The notes under the pieces: generated by a model
Told to the model about the DNA's origin: nothing
What the model saw: the letters and a program-made list of their open reading frames with translations, nothing else
Databases searched by the model: none
Source of the DNA: Peteryoungia aggregata LMG 23059
GTDB taxonomy: Bacteria > Pseudomonadota > Alphaproteobacteria > Rhizobiales > Rhizobiaceae
DNA length: 64,000 nt
Direction of reading: 5' to 3'
Assembly (NCBI RefSeq): GCF_030814435.1
Contig: NZ_JAUSUW010000008.1
Coordinates: 1-64,000 of the forward strand
Position numbers and translations under genes: made by a program
Shown here: in pieces, positions 26,612 through 36,099 of the stretch
Layout: each line of letters opens with the position of its first letter
Numbering within the stretch: the stretch's first letter is position 1

Positions 26612-28270
26612 TCACAGCCGCGCGCAGAAGCCATCAAGCGGCCCGAGATGGATTTCCGTCGCGACATGCCGACCGGACAAGCCCGGGACGGCAACCGCCT
26701 CCTTGACCTTGATGCCAGCGGGAATGCCAATTTCCTGCGGGCCGCGCCGGAGATTGAAGACGAACAACAGCCGTTCCTCACCCTTGGACCGGGTAAAGGC
26801 CAACACATCCTCATTGGTCGCCAGGAACTCCATGTCGCCATCGATCAGCGCCGGATGGCTCTTGCGGAAGGCAAGCGTCGCCCGGTAATGGGCAAGCACC
26901 GAAGCCGCGTCGCTTTCCTGCGTATCCACGGCCAGCGCCTGATGTTCCGCCGAGACCGGCAGCCAGGGCTTTGCGGTCGAGAAACCGGCCTGGCTCTTGG
27001 TCTTGTCCCAGACCATCGGTGTGCGGCACCCGTCACGGCCCTTGAAAGCCGGCCAGAACCGAATGCCATAGGGGTCGCGCAGATCCTCGAAGGAAAGCTC
27101 AGCCTCGGGCAGGCCAAGCTCCTCGCCCTGGTAGAGGCAGATCGAACCGCGCAGCGTGGCGAGCACCGAGGCCGCGATCTTCGCCACCGTCTCACGCTCA
27201 CCCGCGTCCTGCACGAAACGGCTGACATGCCGCGTCACGTCATGGTTGGAAAAGGCCCAGCAGACCCAGCCGTCCTTCACCTGCTTCTGGAAACTGTCGA
27301 CGCAGTGGCGGATATGGCTGGGCGTGAAGTCCGGCCCCAGCAGATCGAAGGTGTAGCACATGTGCAGCTTGTCGCCGCCGGAGGTATAGGCAGCCACAGT
27401 CTTGAGCGAGCGTGCGCCGTCACCGACTTCGCCCACCGTCGTACGATCCGGATACTGGTCGAGCAGTGCCCGGAAGCGCTTGAGAAACTCGATATTCTCC
27501 GGCTGGGTCTTGTCATAGAGATGGCTCTGCATGCCGTAAGGATTGACGTCGGGCGCATCGAGCCCGGCCTCCTCGCTGTCTGGCGCATGGGGCGGATTGT
27601 CCCTCAGCTCCTTGTCATGGAAATAGTAGTTGACCGTATCGAGGCGGAAACCGTCGACACCGCGCTCCAGCCAGAACTTCACGGCATCCAGCACCGCGTC
27701 CTGGACCTCGCGATTGTGGAAGTTGAGATCCGGCTGCGAGGCGAGGAAGTTGTGCATGTAGTATTGCTTGCGCACCCCATCCCATTCCCAGGCGGGGCCG
27801 CCGAAGACGGAGAGCCAGTTGTTCGGTGCCGTGCCATCGGGCTTGGCGGCGGCCCAGACGAACCAGTCCGCCTTGGAATTGTCGCGGCTCGCCCGGCTTT
27901 CCTTGAACCAGGGATGTTGATCCGAGGTGTGAGAGATCACCTGGTCGATGATGACCTTCAGCCCGAGCCGCTTTGCCTCCGTCATCATCTGGTCGAAATC
28001 GGCGAGCGTGCCGAACATCGGGTCGACATCGCAATAATCCGAGACGTCATAGCCCATGTCGGCCTGCGGCGAGGTGAAGAAGGGCGACAGCCAGATCGCA
28101 TCCACCCCAAGCGCCGCGATGTAAGGCAGCCGCTCGATGATGCCCTTGATGTCGCCGATGCCATCGCCATCCGTGTCCTGGAAGGAACGCGGATAGACCT
28201 GATAGATCACGGCCCCGCGCCACCAGTCGGCAGAATGGGAACGGGCGGTCTTGGCGGGAGACTTGGTCAT
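26612..28270 (-). CDS. Alpha-glucosidase, glycoside hydrolase family 13
   Basis: The 552-aa cytoplasmic enzyme has the four GH13 regions: DQVISHTSDQHPWF, GFRLDTVNYY with the nucleophile Asp, TVGEVGD with the acid/base Glu, and FSNHDVTR with the third carboxylate. QVYPRSFQDTDGDGIGDI at the start is typical of oligo-1,6-glucosidase/AglA-type enzymes of rhizobia, which split alpha-glucosides such as sucrose, maltose or trehalose. None of the agl transporter genes is nearby, so the symbol aglA is withheld. It is divergent from the glycosyltransferase gene. Confidence 0.92.
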   Translation of the reverse strand: MTKSPAKTARSHSADWWRGAVIYQVYPRSFQDTDGDGIGDIKGIIERLPYIAALGVDAIWLSPFFTSPQADMGYDVSDYCDVDPMFGTLADFDQMMTEAKRLGLKVIIDQVISHTSDQHPWFKESRASRDNSKADWFVWAAAKPDGTAPNNWLSVFGGPAWEWDGVRKQYYMHNFLASQPDLNFHNREVQDAVLDAVKFWLERGVDGFRLDTVNYYFHDKELRDNPPHAPDSEEAGLDAPDVNPYGMQSHLYDKTQPENIEFLKRFRALLDQYPDRTTVGEVGDGARSLKTVAAYTSGGDKLHMCYTFDLLGPDFTPSHIRHCVDSFQKQVKDGWVCWAFSNHDVTRHVSRFVQDAGERETVAKIAASVLATLRGSICLYQGEELGLPEAELSFEDLRDPYGIRFWPAFKGRDGCRTPMVWDKTKSQAGFSTAKPWLPVSAEHQALAVDTQESDAASVLAHYRATLAFRKSHPALIDGDMEFLATNEDVLAFTRSKGEERLLFVFNLRRGPQEIGIPAGIKVKEAVAVPGLSGRHVATEIHLGPLDGFCARL

Positions 28271-28452
28271 GGGCAGGTCCTTCGGCGGGAATCGACGGGT
28301 CGCCCCTCAAGCAATCGGGTTCGGCGCCCAATGTCAAACGACCCGTCTCAGGGCTGACATCAAGCTGTAATGTTCCCCTCCCATAAGGCGTGGCAGAGCT
28401 TGTGAAGCAGAATCGCCGCTTTCGCGGCCGTTCGGATGAGGGCGGGCGCGCC

Positions 28453-29547
28453 ATGCCGAAACTGACCATCGTGACCGATGCCTGGCACCCGCAGGTGAAC
28501 GGGGTCGTCCGATCCATCGAGACCACCAATCGCGAGCTGAAGAAGCTGGGCGTCGAGGTCTCGATGATCACGCCCGAGCCCTTCCGCAGCATTCCCATGC
28601 CAACCTATCCGGAGATCCGGCTGTCCCTCGCCTCGCCCCGCCGCATCGGCCGCATGATCGAAGCACAGCAGCCGGACTATGTGCATATCGCGACAGAAGG
28701 CCCGCTCGGCCTGATGGCGCGCCACTGGTGCATCCGCAACAAGCGTCCCTTCTCGACAACCTATCACACGCGCTTTCCGGAATATGTGGCGGCCCGCCTG
28801 CCTGTACCACTCTCCTGGCTCTATGCCTTTGTCCGCTGGTTCCACAATCGCGGCGGCGCCTGCATGGTGGCAACCGAAAGCCTGCGCCGGGAGCTTTCAG
28901 CGCGTGGCATCAACAATCTCTGCCTCTGGAGCCGCGGCATCGACACCGCTAATTTCCACCCGCGCGAAAAGTCGGAGAAACCCTTCGGCTTGCCCCGTCC
29001 GATCTTCATGACGGTCGGCCGTGTGGCGGTCGAAAAGAACCTGCCGGCCTTTCTCGATCTTGATCTGCCCGGCTCGAAGGTGGTGGTGGGGGATGGTCCG
29101 GCTCGTGCCGACCTGCAAGCGCGCTATCCGGATGTGCTGTTCACTGGTGTCAAGCATGGCGAAGATCTCGCCCGCGCCTATGCAGAAGCCGATGTCTTCG
29201 TCTTCCCATCGAAAACCGACACTTTCGGCAATACGATCCTGGAAGCACTCGCTTCCGGCGTTCCCGTCGCTGGCTACCCGGTCACTGGGCCGATCGACAT
29301 CATTCCGGCAGGCTCCAATGCCGGAGTACTCGACCACGATCTGCAGATCGCCTGCATCGCAGCGCTGCAAGCATCGCCGGCGTCGGCCCGCAGGTTGGCC
29401 GAAACCTATTCCTGGGAAGCGGCGACCGAGCAGTTCTTCGACAATGTCGTGGAAGCCAAGGAGCAGCGCCGCAAGCGGGGCCTCAGGCAGCGCTTCGGAA
29501 CTCGCCCGGCAGAGCTGGACGCCCACGGACGTCCTGCCACCGAGTAA
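28453..29547 (+). CDS. Family 4-type glycosyltransferase (MgtA-like)
   Basis: The 364-aa retaining GT-B enzyme begins with PKLTIVTDAWHPQVNGVVRS, the acceptor loop of MgtA/PimB-like enzymes. The nucleotide-sugar motif VFPSKTDTFGNTILEALASG lies near residue 255. Related rhizobial enzymes glycosylate diacylglycerol under phosphate starvation (the Agt glucuronosyltransferase of Agrobacterium), so a membrane-lipid role is possible but not shown here. The ATG at 28453 begins the family homology. A small hairpin follows, overlapping the stop of convergent der. Confidence 0.85.
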   Translation: MPKLTIVTDAWHPQVNGVVRSIETTNRELKKLGVEVSMITPEPFRSIPMPTYPEIRLSLASPRRIGRMIEAQQPDYVHIATEGPLGLMARHWCIRNKRPFSTTYHTRFPEYVAARLPVPLSWLYAFVRWFHNRGGACMVATESLRRELSARGINNLCLWSRGIDTANFHPREKSEKPFGLPRPIFMTVGRVAVEKNLPAFLDLDLPGSKVVVGDGPARADLQARYPDVLFTGVKHGEDLARAYAEADVFVFPSKTDTFGNTILEALASGVPVAGYPVTGPIDIIPAGSNAGVLDHDLQIACIAALQASPASARRLAETYSWEAATEQFFDNVVEAKEQRRKRGLRQRFGTRPAELDAHGRPATE

Positions 29548-29565
29548 GCCGCTGAAATCAGCGGC
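29548..29565. terminator. Short hairpin between convergent genes
   Basis: GCCGCTG / CAGCGGC with an AAAT loop begins right after the glycosyltransferase stop and includes the last codons and stop of der. It lacks a clear T run, so termination is only possible, not certain. Confidence 0.4.
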
Positions 29566-30985
29566 GTCTCTTGCGACCCTCGAACGGGTTTTCGCCCGCC
29601 TTGAAATGGATGCGGATCGGCACGCCCGGCATGTCGAAATCGGCGCGCAGACCATTGGTCAGATAGCGCACATAGCTTTCCGGCAGCGCATCGGGACGCG
29701 TGCAAGAAATCATGAAGGCTGGCGGACGGGCCTTGACCTGCGTCATGTATTTCAGCTTCAGGCGACGGCCGGAGACCGCCGGTGGCGGATGCTGGGTCGT
29801 GACGGCATCGAGCCAGCGATTGAGCTTGGCAGTCGAGATGCGCTTGTTCCACACCTTATCGGTGTCGATGATGTTCTGCATGAGCTTTTCCAGCCCATAG
29901 CCCGTCTGGCCCGACATCGGCACGGCGCGAATCCCGCGCGCCTGCGGCAGCAGCCGTTCGGTCTTCTCGCGGAGTTCCGTCAACAAGGCCTGCGGGTCGT
30001 CGACCAGATCCCACTTGTTGAAGGCAAGCACCGCGGCGCGGCCCTCGCGCAGGCAGAGGTCGACAATCTGCAGATCCTGCTTTTCGAAGGGGATGGTCGC
30101 ATCGAAGACGATGACCACGGTTTCGGCAAAGCGGATAGCACGCAGCGCATCGGCGACGGAGAGCTTTTCGAGCTTCTCCTGCACGCGCGCCTTCTTGCGC
30201 ATGCCGGCGGTGTCGAACATCTTGATGGTGCGGCCGCGCCAGTCCCACTCGACAGAGATCGAATCGCGCGTGATACCGGCTTCGGGGCCGGTCAGCAGAC
30301 GATCTTCGCCAAGGAAGCGGTTGATGAGCGTCGACTTGCCGGCATTCGGGCGACCGACGATCGCCACGCGCAGCGGCTTGGTCTCGTCATATTCCGGTTC
30401 GGCCTCGTCTTCTTCGCCTTCCAGGTCACCGTCCTCGGGAAGAAGGACATCCGTCTCGGCAACGTCCTCTTCCTCGGGAAAGGCCCGCTCCTCGCCGATG
30501 GCCTCGACGATCGCGTCGCGCAGGTCGATCATGCCCTGGCCGTGTTCAGCCGAGATCGGCACCGGCTCGCCAAGACCCAGCGTATAGGCATCGTAAAAGC
30601 CGGCATCCGAGCCACGTGCTTCCGACTTGTTGGCGACCAGCACCACAGGCCGGCCACGACGGCGCAGCATTTCGGCAAGCGTCTGATCGACGGGCGTCAG
30701 GCCGAACTTGGCGTCGACGACGAAGAGCGTCAGATCCGCCTCGTCGATCGCCATCTCCGTCTGGGCGCGCATGCGGCCCTGCAACGTCTCAGGCCCTGCC
30801 TCTTCGAGACCAGCGGTATCGATGATGGTGAAGCGCAGGTCCACGAGCTTGGCATCGCCCGGTCGACGGTCGCGGGTAACCCCCGGGGTATCGTCGACAA
30901 GCGCCAGCTTCTTTCCGACCAGACGGTTGAAAAGCGTGGACTTGCCGACATTCGGGCGCCCGACGATGGCGACTGTGAAACTCAT
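29558..30985 (-). CDS. der: Ribosome biogenesis GTPase Der (EngA)
   Basis: The 475-aa protein has tandem GTPase domains: G1 motifs GRPNVGKST near residue 9 and GRPNAGKST near residue 212, each followed by DTAG and N/TKxD motifs. A KH-like C-terminal domain ends in a basic GRKRRR. An acidic linker ([20 protein letters not shown]) separates the domains. Der assists 50S subunit assembly and is essential in most bacteria. It follows the TPR gene on the same strand after 36 bp, probably co-transcribed. Confidence 0.97.
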   Translation of the reverse strand: MSFTVAIVGRPNVGKSTLFNRLVGKKLALVDDTPGVTRDRRPGDAKLVDLRFTIIDTAGLEEAGPETLQGRMRAQTEMAIDEADLTLFVVDAKFGLTPVDQTLAEMLRRRGRPVVLVANKSEARGSDAGFYDAYTLGLGEPVPISAEHGQGMIDLRDAIVEAIGEERAFPEEEDVAETDVLLPEDGDLEGEEDEAEPEYDETKPLRVAIVGRPNAGKSTLINRFLGEDRLLTGPEAGITRDSISVEWDWRGRTIKMFDTAGMRKKARVQEKLEKLSVADALRAIRFAETVVIVFDATIPFEKQDLQIVDLCLREGRAAVLAFNKWDLVDDPQALLTELREKTERLLPQARGIRAVPMSGQTGYGLEKLMQNIIDTDKVWNKRISTAKLNRWLDAVTTQHPPPAVSGRRLKLKYMTQVKARPPAFMISCTRPDALPESYVRYLTNGLRADFDMPGVPIRIHFKAGENPFEGRKRRR

Positions 30986-31021
30986 GGGAACGCTAGCTTT
31001 CCGGCCTTGATGGCCTTGTTG

Positions 31022-31693
31022 TTACGGAGCCTTGCCGGAGGCCTTGATGTTGTCGAGCAGCATCTGGGCGCGGTTGGCAACATTGCGCGGTGCTTCCGCG
31101 TCTTCGACGATCTGCTCGAACCACTCGCGGGCACGGGTCATGTCGCCGGCCTTGTAGGCGGCGAGACCCAGCGCTTCACGGGCGGCATGGCGCATGGCAT
31201 TAGTCGGCGTCGCCATGGCCTCGACCATGGCAGAAACTTCATCATAGGTGCCGGTATCAACCAGCAGCCATGCGGCGCGCACCTTGGCAGTGTTGCGCAC
31301 GGCATCCGGGATCGACGCATCATCGCCGATCGTCTTGAACGAGGCAACGGCGCCAGCCGGATCGCCCTTTTCGGCGAGAACCGAGGCCGCACGGAAACGG
31401 GCGAGGATGCCATAGGCGCCGTAGCCGTCCTGTTCGAGCGCCTGCAATGCGGCTTCCGCCTCATCGCGCTTGCCCTGATCGGCCAGCGTCAGTGCTGCAA
31501 GGAACTTGTCGCCGGCATCCGAGGCCTGGGTGGAGTCCCAATGGGTCCAGAGGCGATGGCCAGCCGTGCCGAGGACGATGACCACGGCAGCACCTATGAT
31601 GATGCGGCTGTAGCGCTTCCAGGCGTTGCGCACCTGGTCGGAGCGGAGCTCCTCGTTCACTTCGCGGATAAAGCTGTCGTTCTGATCAACCAT
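31022..31693 (-). CDS. YfgM-like tetratricopeptide-repeat membrane protein
   Basis: The 223-aa protein has a short cytosolic N-terminus, one membrane helix at about residues 29-47 (IIIGAAVVIVLGTAGHRLW), and a TPR-like helical domain outside the membrane. The build matches the YfgM family, which associates with the SecYEG translocon and links to periplasmic chaperones. The pairing with der downstream is common, as yfgM-bamB-der occurs in other proteobacteria. Confidence 0.88.
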   Translation of the reverse strand: MVDQNDSFIREVNEELRSDQVRNAWKRYSRIIIGAAVVIVLGTAGHRLWTHWDSTQASDAGDKFLAALTLADQGKRDEAEAALQALEQDGYGAYGILARFRAASVLAEKGDPAGAVASFKTIGDDASIPDAVRNTAKVRAAWLLVDTGTYDEVSAMVEAMATPTNAMRHAAREALGLAAYKAGDMTRAREWFEQIVEDAEAPRNVANRAQMLLDNIKASGKAP

Positions 31694-31801
31694 TCATATC
31701 CCCGGACGATGCCGGCCTTTCGATGCAGTCTCATGCGTGAGCGGCCTTCTAGCCGATTTTTGCCCGCTTGTAAGGGGAAAACCGCCAACAGGCTTAAGCC
31801 G

Positions 31802-32380
31802 TCACATGGCAAGCGGTGCAACCCCGATCAACAGTTTGTGCAGCCACATGGTGATGACGGCCCAAACGACGATGCCGCCGACAACGGCAATCGCATCCCA
31901 GCGTGCCGATACGAAGGGCTTGAGCACAAGCTCGCCCGCCCGCACACGGCGCTTGTAGCTGATGCGCAGGACCACACCCCAGGCCAGAAGCGCCACGAAC
32001 AACAGCACCGAGGCGAGGTCGCCATTGGCGAGCAGGTGGGCGGCAGCCCAGATCTTGATCGACAGCACGATCGGATGCTTGGTCTTGGTGGCGATATGCC
32101 CGGCCGGCAGGAAGCCGGCGACCAGACAGATCATGGCAAACAGCATCAGCGTCGTCGTCAGATGGTTCATGCCCATGGGCGGGAACCAGAGATTGATGAC
32201 GGGTGCCGTGGCATAGCCCCAGATCAGGACCACCAGTGACACGAGGCTCATCACCGAATTGATGACCCGCCAGCCGGTCTCGCCGAAGCGGCCGATCATC
32301 GAGACCCGAAAACCGGGCGCGACGACGCGGATCAGATGCGTGGCCAGAAACAGGATGATACCAAGAATGAGAAGTGTCAT
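31802..32380 (-). CDS. NnrU family membrane protein
   Basis: The 192-aa integral membrane protein has about six helices and conserved features of the NnrU/MAPEG-like family (FLATHLIRV, GRFGETGWRVINSV, KTKHPIVLSIKIWAAAHLLANGD). NnrU is linked to nitrite and nitric-oxide metabolism in denitrifiers, but many copies occur outside such clusters and no denitrification gene lies here. The ATG at 32380 begins the first helix; the longer frame runs antisense through the deacetylase gene. Confidence 0.88.
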   Translation of the reverse strand: MTLLILGIILFLATHLIRVVAPGFRVSMIGRFGETGWRVINSVMSLVSLVVLIWGYATAPVINLWFPPMGMNHLTTTLMLFAMICLVAGFLPAGHIATKTKHPIVLSIKIWAAAHLLANGDLASVLLFVALLAWGVVLRISYKRRVRAGELVLKPFVSARWDAIAVVGGIVVWAVITMWLHKLLIGVAPLAM

Positions 32381-32509
32381 GAGTGAGAACCTTTCGGGTC
32401 GAGTTGCCCAAAGCCTTACTGGTCTGACGTTCGAATATCCAGCCTGTTCAAAGCTTCGCCGCATTTGGATGGGAGGCAACACACCGAATTGATTGCCGGG
32501 TGTTTGCTG

Positions 32510-33529
32510 ATGTTTCGTTCTTTGATTGCCGTTTCCCTTGCCCTTTCCGCGACGACTGCGACAGCGCAACAGCCCGCTCCTGCGGCAAAAAGCGCTGACG
32601 GCACAAAGCCGAGCCAGATCCTGATGATCTCCTTCGACGGTGCGCATGATGTGAGGCTCTGGGCGCGAAGCCGCGCCATCGCCGAGCGTGCAGATGCGCA
32701 TTTCACCTATTTCCTCTCCTGCACCACCCTGATCCCGCGCGCCCGCGCTAGCGACTACAAGGCGCCGGGCATCAAGGCCGGCCGCTCGAACATCGGTTTC
32801 GCGACGGATGCGAACGAGGTTGCGGTCAGGCTCGACCACATCTGGAACGCCAGAAACGAAGGTCACGAAATCGCCAGCCACACCTGCGGACACTTCGACG
32901 GCAAGGACTGGACAAAGGCCGAGTGGCTGACGGAATTCGAGACCTTCGATCGGGTTCTCTTGAACGCCTGGAAGGACAATGGCCTTAGCGATCGCGAGCC
33001 AAAGGACTGGGCGAACTTCGTGAAAAACGGCATCACAGGCTTTCGCGCGCCTTATCTCTCCGCCCCCGACAGCCTGTTCCAGGCCGAGCGCGAGCATGGC
33101 TTCCGCTACGATGCGAGCGTGGTGACCCATGACCCGGTGCTACCGGTCAGGAAAGGCGGACTTGCCCGCTTCGGCCTGCCGCTGATCCCGGAGGGGCCGG
33201 AGGCACGACGCATCATCGCCATGGACTACAATCTCTTCATCCGCCATTCCGCCGGCATCGACCATCCATCGAAGGGCGATGAATTCGCCGAGCGCAGCTA
33301 CAAGGCATTCAAGCAAGCCTTCGAGGCACAATACAACGGCGACCGCATCCCTCTGCAGATCGGCCTGCACTTCGTCACCATGAACGGCGGCGCCTATTGG
33401 GCAGCGATGGAGCGGCTGGTGGCGGAAGTCTGCCCCCGCCCCGATGTCGCCTGCGTCACCTATTCGGAAGCGCTCGACATGCTGGAAGACCGGAGTGATG
33501 CACCTGCCGGAACGCCCGGCGCGATGTGA
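32510..33529 (+). CDS. Secreted polysaccharide deacetylase family protein
   Basis: The 339-aa precursor has a signal peptide (LIAVSLALSATTATA, cleavage near residue 19) and a NodB-like carbohydrate-esterase-4 fold. SFDGAHD lies near the N-terminus, EIASHTCGHFDG provides the His-containing metal motif, and GFRAPYLSA is the RxPY-type motif. The substrate is unknown. It is not the PuuE-type allantoinase of the same superfamily, because it is secreted and differs in its motifs. The ATG at 32510 lacks a good ribosome site; upstream TTG codons are alternatives. Confidence 0.82.
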   Translation: MFRSLIAVSLALSATTATAQQPAPAAKSADGTKPSQILMISFDGAHDVRLWARSRAIAERADAHFTYFLSCTTLIPRARASDYKAPGIKAGRSNIGFATDANEVAVRLDHIWNARNEGHEIASHTCGHFDGKDWTKAEWLTEFETFDRVLLNAWKDNGLSDREPKDWANFVKNGITGFRAPYLSAPDSLFQAEREHGFRYDASVVTHDPVLPVRKGGLARFGLPLIPEGPEARRIIAMDYNLFIRHSAGIDHPSKGDEFAERSYKAFKQAFEAQYNGDRIPLQIGLHFVTMNGGAYWAAMERLVAEVCPRPDVACVTYSEALDMLEDRSDAPAGTPGAM

Positions 33530-33594
33530 TCGCATGACGCATTTACTTGAGACCCGCGACACCCGATATGGACGGATAAACCTCGGGGTAATCC

Positions 33595-33750
33595 ATGAAG
33601 ATCCTTTTCCTCCTCGCCTGCGCCTGCGTGATCGCTGCCACCATCGGCGCCGTTGCCATCGGCCTGTCGCTCTTCACCCAGCCGGAGGCCTATGCCGGTC
33701 TACGCAATGCAGGTGAAATACAGATCGTGATGCACGGGCATACCGTATGA
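33595..33750 (+). CDS. Small single-helix membrane or secreted peptide
   Basis: A 51-codon frame starts with ATG preceded by GGGG 5 nt away. It reads MKILFLLACACVIAATIGAV, a membrane helix or signal segment, then a short polar tail ending MHGHTV. A terminator hairpin lies 60 bp downstream. No family is recognised; the clean ribosome site, the signal-like start and the terminator support a real gene. Confidence 0.55.
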   Translation: MKILFLLACACVIAATIGAVAIGLSLFTQPEAYAGLRNAGEIQIVMHGHTV

Positions 33751-33810
33751 CCTGACACCGCCCTTCCCGAAACGGTACGGGCTATCTCCATTATCCGGAT
33801 CAAACAGCAG

Positions 33811-33839
33811 GGCCGCGCCGGTTACCCCGCGCGGCCTTT
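33811..33839 (+). terminator. Hairpin terminator between the small peptide gene and bacA
   Basis: The stem GGCCGCGC / GCGCGGCC with a ~10-nt loop is followed by TTT. It sits between convergent genes and could act on both. Confidence 0.7.
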
Positions 33840-33864
33840 GTCGTGCGTGTGATCTGCCGCAACG

Positions 33865-35151
33865 TCAGTAGGGACGATCGGCTGCGAGTTCACCTTCGGC
33901 AGCCTCGCGCTCAAGATAACGCTGGTCGATTGCCGGCAGAGGTTCGCCATCGATGGCGGCCTCGAAGGCAACAAGACGCTTGTGGATCGACAAGAGTTCG
34001 ATGATCGTCGACCAATTGCTGACCAGATACTGGAAGCTGTCCGTCACCTGACCGAAGGCCGTGGCGATCTGTTGCCAGATCCCCATGGTAATCTTACCCG
34101 AAACAAATGTTGGAACAAGAATAAATAGCAGAAAAACAGCATCGAATCTCGAGTATGAGGATGCTGCAAAGTTGAAATATGTATAGTGCCAATACATCCG
34201 AAAGTAATTTTTTCTGACGTTAGCAAACAACTCCTTCACGGTAACAGGATTTGCGCGGTCCGCGTGGTCCTCGCCATAGACCAGCTCTTTGCGGAACGCC
34301 GCCTCAACACGTTGGTTTCGAAACTGTAAGCCAGGCAGCTTGATGCCGACAACTATCAAAAGCACAGTACCGAAGCTCGACCAACCGACCGCCAACCAAA
34401 AGAGTGAGTGAGGAACCGCACCAATTAGGGGTAGTTCGCTTACATGCTCAGACATACGAAACAGGATCGGCAAGAAAACGACCAAGGTCATCACCGAGTT
34501 GACTAGGTTGACCCCGAGACCTTCTAAGATGTTTGCGAACCGCATGGTGTCTTCTTGAACACGCTGCGACGCACCTTCAATGTGACGCAGCCTGTCCCAC
34601 TTAGACAAGTAGAAGTCGTTCATCGCATTGCGCCAGCGAAAAACATAGTGGTTAGTAAAGAACGATGTAACCACCGTCATCACTGCACCTACCATACCGA
34701 TTTCCAGAAACTGCCGAAGCAGGAGATATAGACCTGCAGCATTCTCTGCGCGGTTGCCTTCACCAGTGATTGCGATCTGCAAAAGGTCGAAAAAGGGTCC
34801 CCGCCAGTTATTCACTGCAACCGAAATCTGCACGATGAAGTAAGCGATGAAGACAAGAAATGCTGAGCCCCAGATCGACCACTTGGACCAGGGGTGGTCC
34901 TTGGCGATCACCTGCCAGGCCAAGCCAAAGACACCGACGAAGACCGTGAAGTAGAGATAGAACCAGAGATTGTCGGGTGTGAAGAAGAAGGCGAGCCCGA
35001 CTGGCGGCGTCTGCCCTTCGGCCAGCGGTGGCAAACCGATCGCGGCACCCATCTGCGGGCCGATTGTATACCAGACGATGATGCAGACGAGCGTCCAGAC
35101 AGCGGCCGAGGTGAAAAACAGCTTGGGGCGGGGGAAGAAGGAATGAAACAC
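33865..35151 (-). CDS. bacA: Peptide transporter BacA/SbmA family
   Basis: The 428-aa membrane protein matches BacA/SbmA, which imports proline-rich and cysteine-rich peptides and is required by rhizobia to survive plant NCR peptides. Family markers are HSFFPRPKLFFTSA at the start, WRNAMNDFYL, EGASQRVQEDTMRFA, and NYFRMYWHYTYFNFA. The GTG at 35151 gives the usual length (about 420 aa) and has GAAGG 8 nt upstream; the ATG 84 bp earlier adds an unconserved tail. Bases ~34,080-34,860 are clearly AT-richer than both ends of the gene, so the middle may have come by recombination. The frame is intact. Confidence 0.93.
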   Translation of the reverse strand: MFHSFFPRPKLFFTSAAVWTLVCIIVWYTIGPQMGAAIGLPPLAEGQTPPVGLAFFFTPDNLWFYLYFTVFVGVFGLAWQVIAKDHPWSKWSIWGSAFLVFIAYFIVQISVAVNNWRGPFFDLLQIAITGEGNRAENAAGLYLLLRQFLEIGMVGAVMTVVTSFFTNHYVFRWRNAMNDFYLSKWDRLRHIEGASQRVQEDTMRFANILEGLGVNLVNSVMTLVVFLPILFRMSEHVSELPLIGAVPHSLFWLAVGWSSFGTVLLIVVGIKLPGLQFRNQRVEAAFRKELVYGEDHADRANPVTVKELFANVRKNYFRMYWHYTYFNFAASSYSRFDAVFLLFILVPTFVSGKITMGIWQQIATAFGQVTDSFQYLVSNWSTIIELLSIHKRLVAFEAAIDGEPLPAIDQRYLEREAAEGELAADRPY

Positions 35152-35316
35152 GCGGGAAACCTTCGTGTGGGAGAAGTCCTGTAGAACCAGCGGGAACCTA
35201 GGGCAGAAGGTTCCGTCCAGCAATGGCATCGCCAAATTGTGGCGGAATTACCCCCGCGAAAATTAAGGGTCTGTAAGGTTAGGTCTAGCGCAGAACGTCG
35301 CTCCGAAGCGTGACCG

Positions 35317-35697
35317 TCACGCAGCCGCTCCCTTGAGAATGAAGTCGGCCTCGATTTCGTCAAAGGGAACGGCAACCCTTCCCGTTTCATCCCTTTCGAT
35401 GAGCCCCCAATCCATCAAGGTCGACACGTCCTCATGAACCCGCTTCACGTCGCGACCGAGAGCCCGGGCGAGGCCACGAATGGTGGAGGGCCCAAGCCCC
35501 TGCAGGCCTTCGATCAGCTCCCAGCGCTTCGGCGAAATGACGGAAAAGAGCTGGGAGGCCGAGGTAAAAATCAGAACGAAAGGCGCGTCAGGCCCCTTGG
35601 CACCCTGGTTCCAGACGTCGGCGAAACGCTGGCCCATGGCGCCGATGGCCGCGATCTCATCGGCGTCGCTGCGAATCTGGATGACTGCTCTTCTCAT
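35317..35697 (-). CDS. HTH DNA-binding protein, HVO_A0114-like/antitoxin-like
   Basis: The 126-aa protein has a winged HTH in its second half (LGPSTIRGLARALGRDVKRVH, then LMDWGLIERDETGRVAVPFDEIE). It resembles the HVO_A0114-type regulators, some of which act as antitoxins. TTGAGG precedes the ATG at 35697. No matching toxin gene is adjacent; the open frame upstream has no recognisable domain. It is divergent from a small conserved gene. Confidence 0.78.
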   Translation of the reverse strand: MRRAVIQIRSDADEIAAIGAMGQRFADVWNQGAKGPDAPFVLIFTSASQLFSVISPKRWELIEGLQGLGPSTIRGLARALGRDVKRVHEDVSTLMDWGLIERDETGRVAVPFDEIEADFILKGAAA

Positions 35698-35835
35698 CGA
35701 TCGAGCCTCAAGAATATCGCTTGTTCGCACCAGCATGTGGCCAACTTCGTCCAGCTGCAAGCCGCTAACTAGCTTATCCTTGCCTCCTGCCCAAAATTCG
35801 CTAGGGAAGTCGCAAAGCTTTTTCAGGAGTGCCAA

Positions 35836-36072
35836 ATGAGCGACCTCAGCCTGCAGCAGGCCATCGACAACATCTACACCTCGATCAACAACGACAACGA
35901 AGAGATCGACCTCCATATTGCCGCCCTGAAGGCCGCAATGGCGAAGGAAGGCGTGAAGGAAGCCGTGTTCGAGCCTTCAAAGCTCGCCCAGTCGAACCGC
36001 CAGGGCCGCAAGATCATGCAGTCCTATTTCAAGAAGAAGGGCGTCGCGGTCGGCTTTTCGAAGGCCGATTAA
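35836..36072 (+). CDS. Small conserved hypothetical protein
   Basis: The 78-aa soluble protein has AGGAG 6 nt before the ATG. It begins SDLSLQQAIDNIYTSINNDN and ends in a basic QGRKIMQSYFKKKGV segment. I associate it with a small rhizobial family of unknown function. The basic end could bind nucleic acid, which is speculation. It converges on map. Confidence 0.75.
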   Translation: MSDLSLQQAIDNIYTSINNDNEEIDLHIAALKAAMAKEGVKEAVFEPSKLAQSNRQGRKIMQSYFKKKGVAVGFSKAD

Positions 36073-36099
36073 GACGGAAGAGAAGCCAAGGCGCTCGCC

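Noticed and set aside
29021..32239. A 1072-codon plus-strand frame spanning the glycosyltransferase end, der, the TPR gene and part of nnrU
   Set aside because: It is antisense to der and two other well-supported genes and encodes no known domain; high GC keeps stops rare in this frame.
31802..33130. A 442-codon version of the NnrU protein
   Set aside because: The first 250 codons are antisense to the deacetylase gene; NnrU homology begins at the ATG at 32380.
32510..33529. The polysaccharide deacetylase as the missing PuuE allantoinase
   Set aside because: It has a signal peptide and a different motif set; PuuE is cytoplasmic and sits near uraD.
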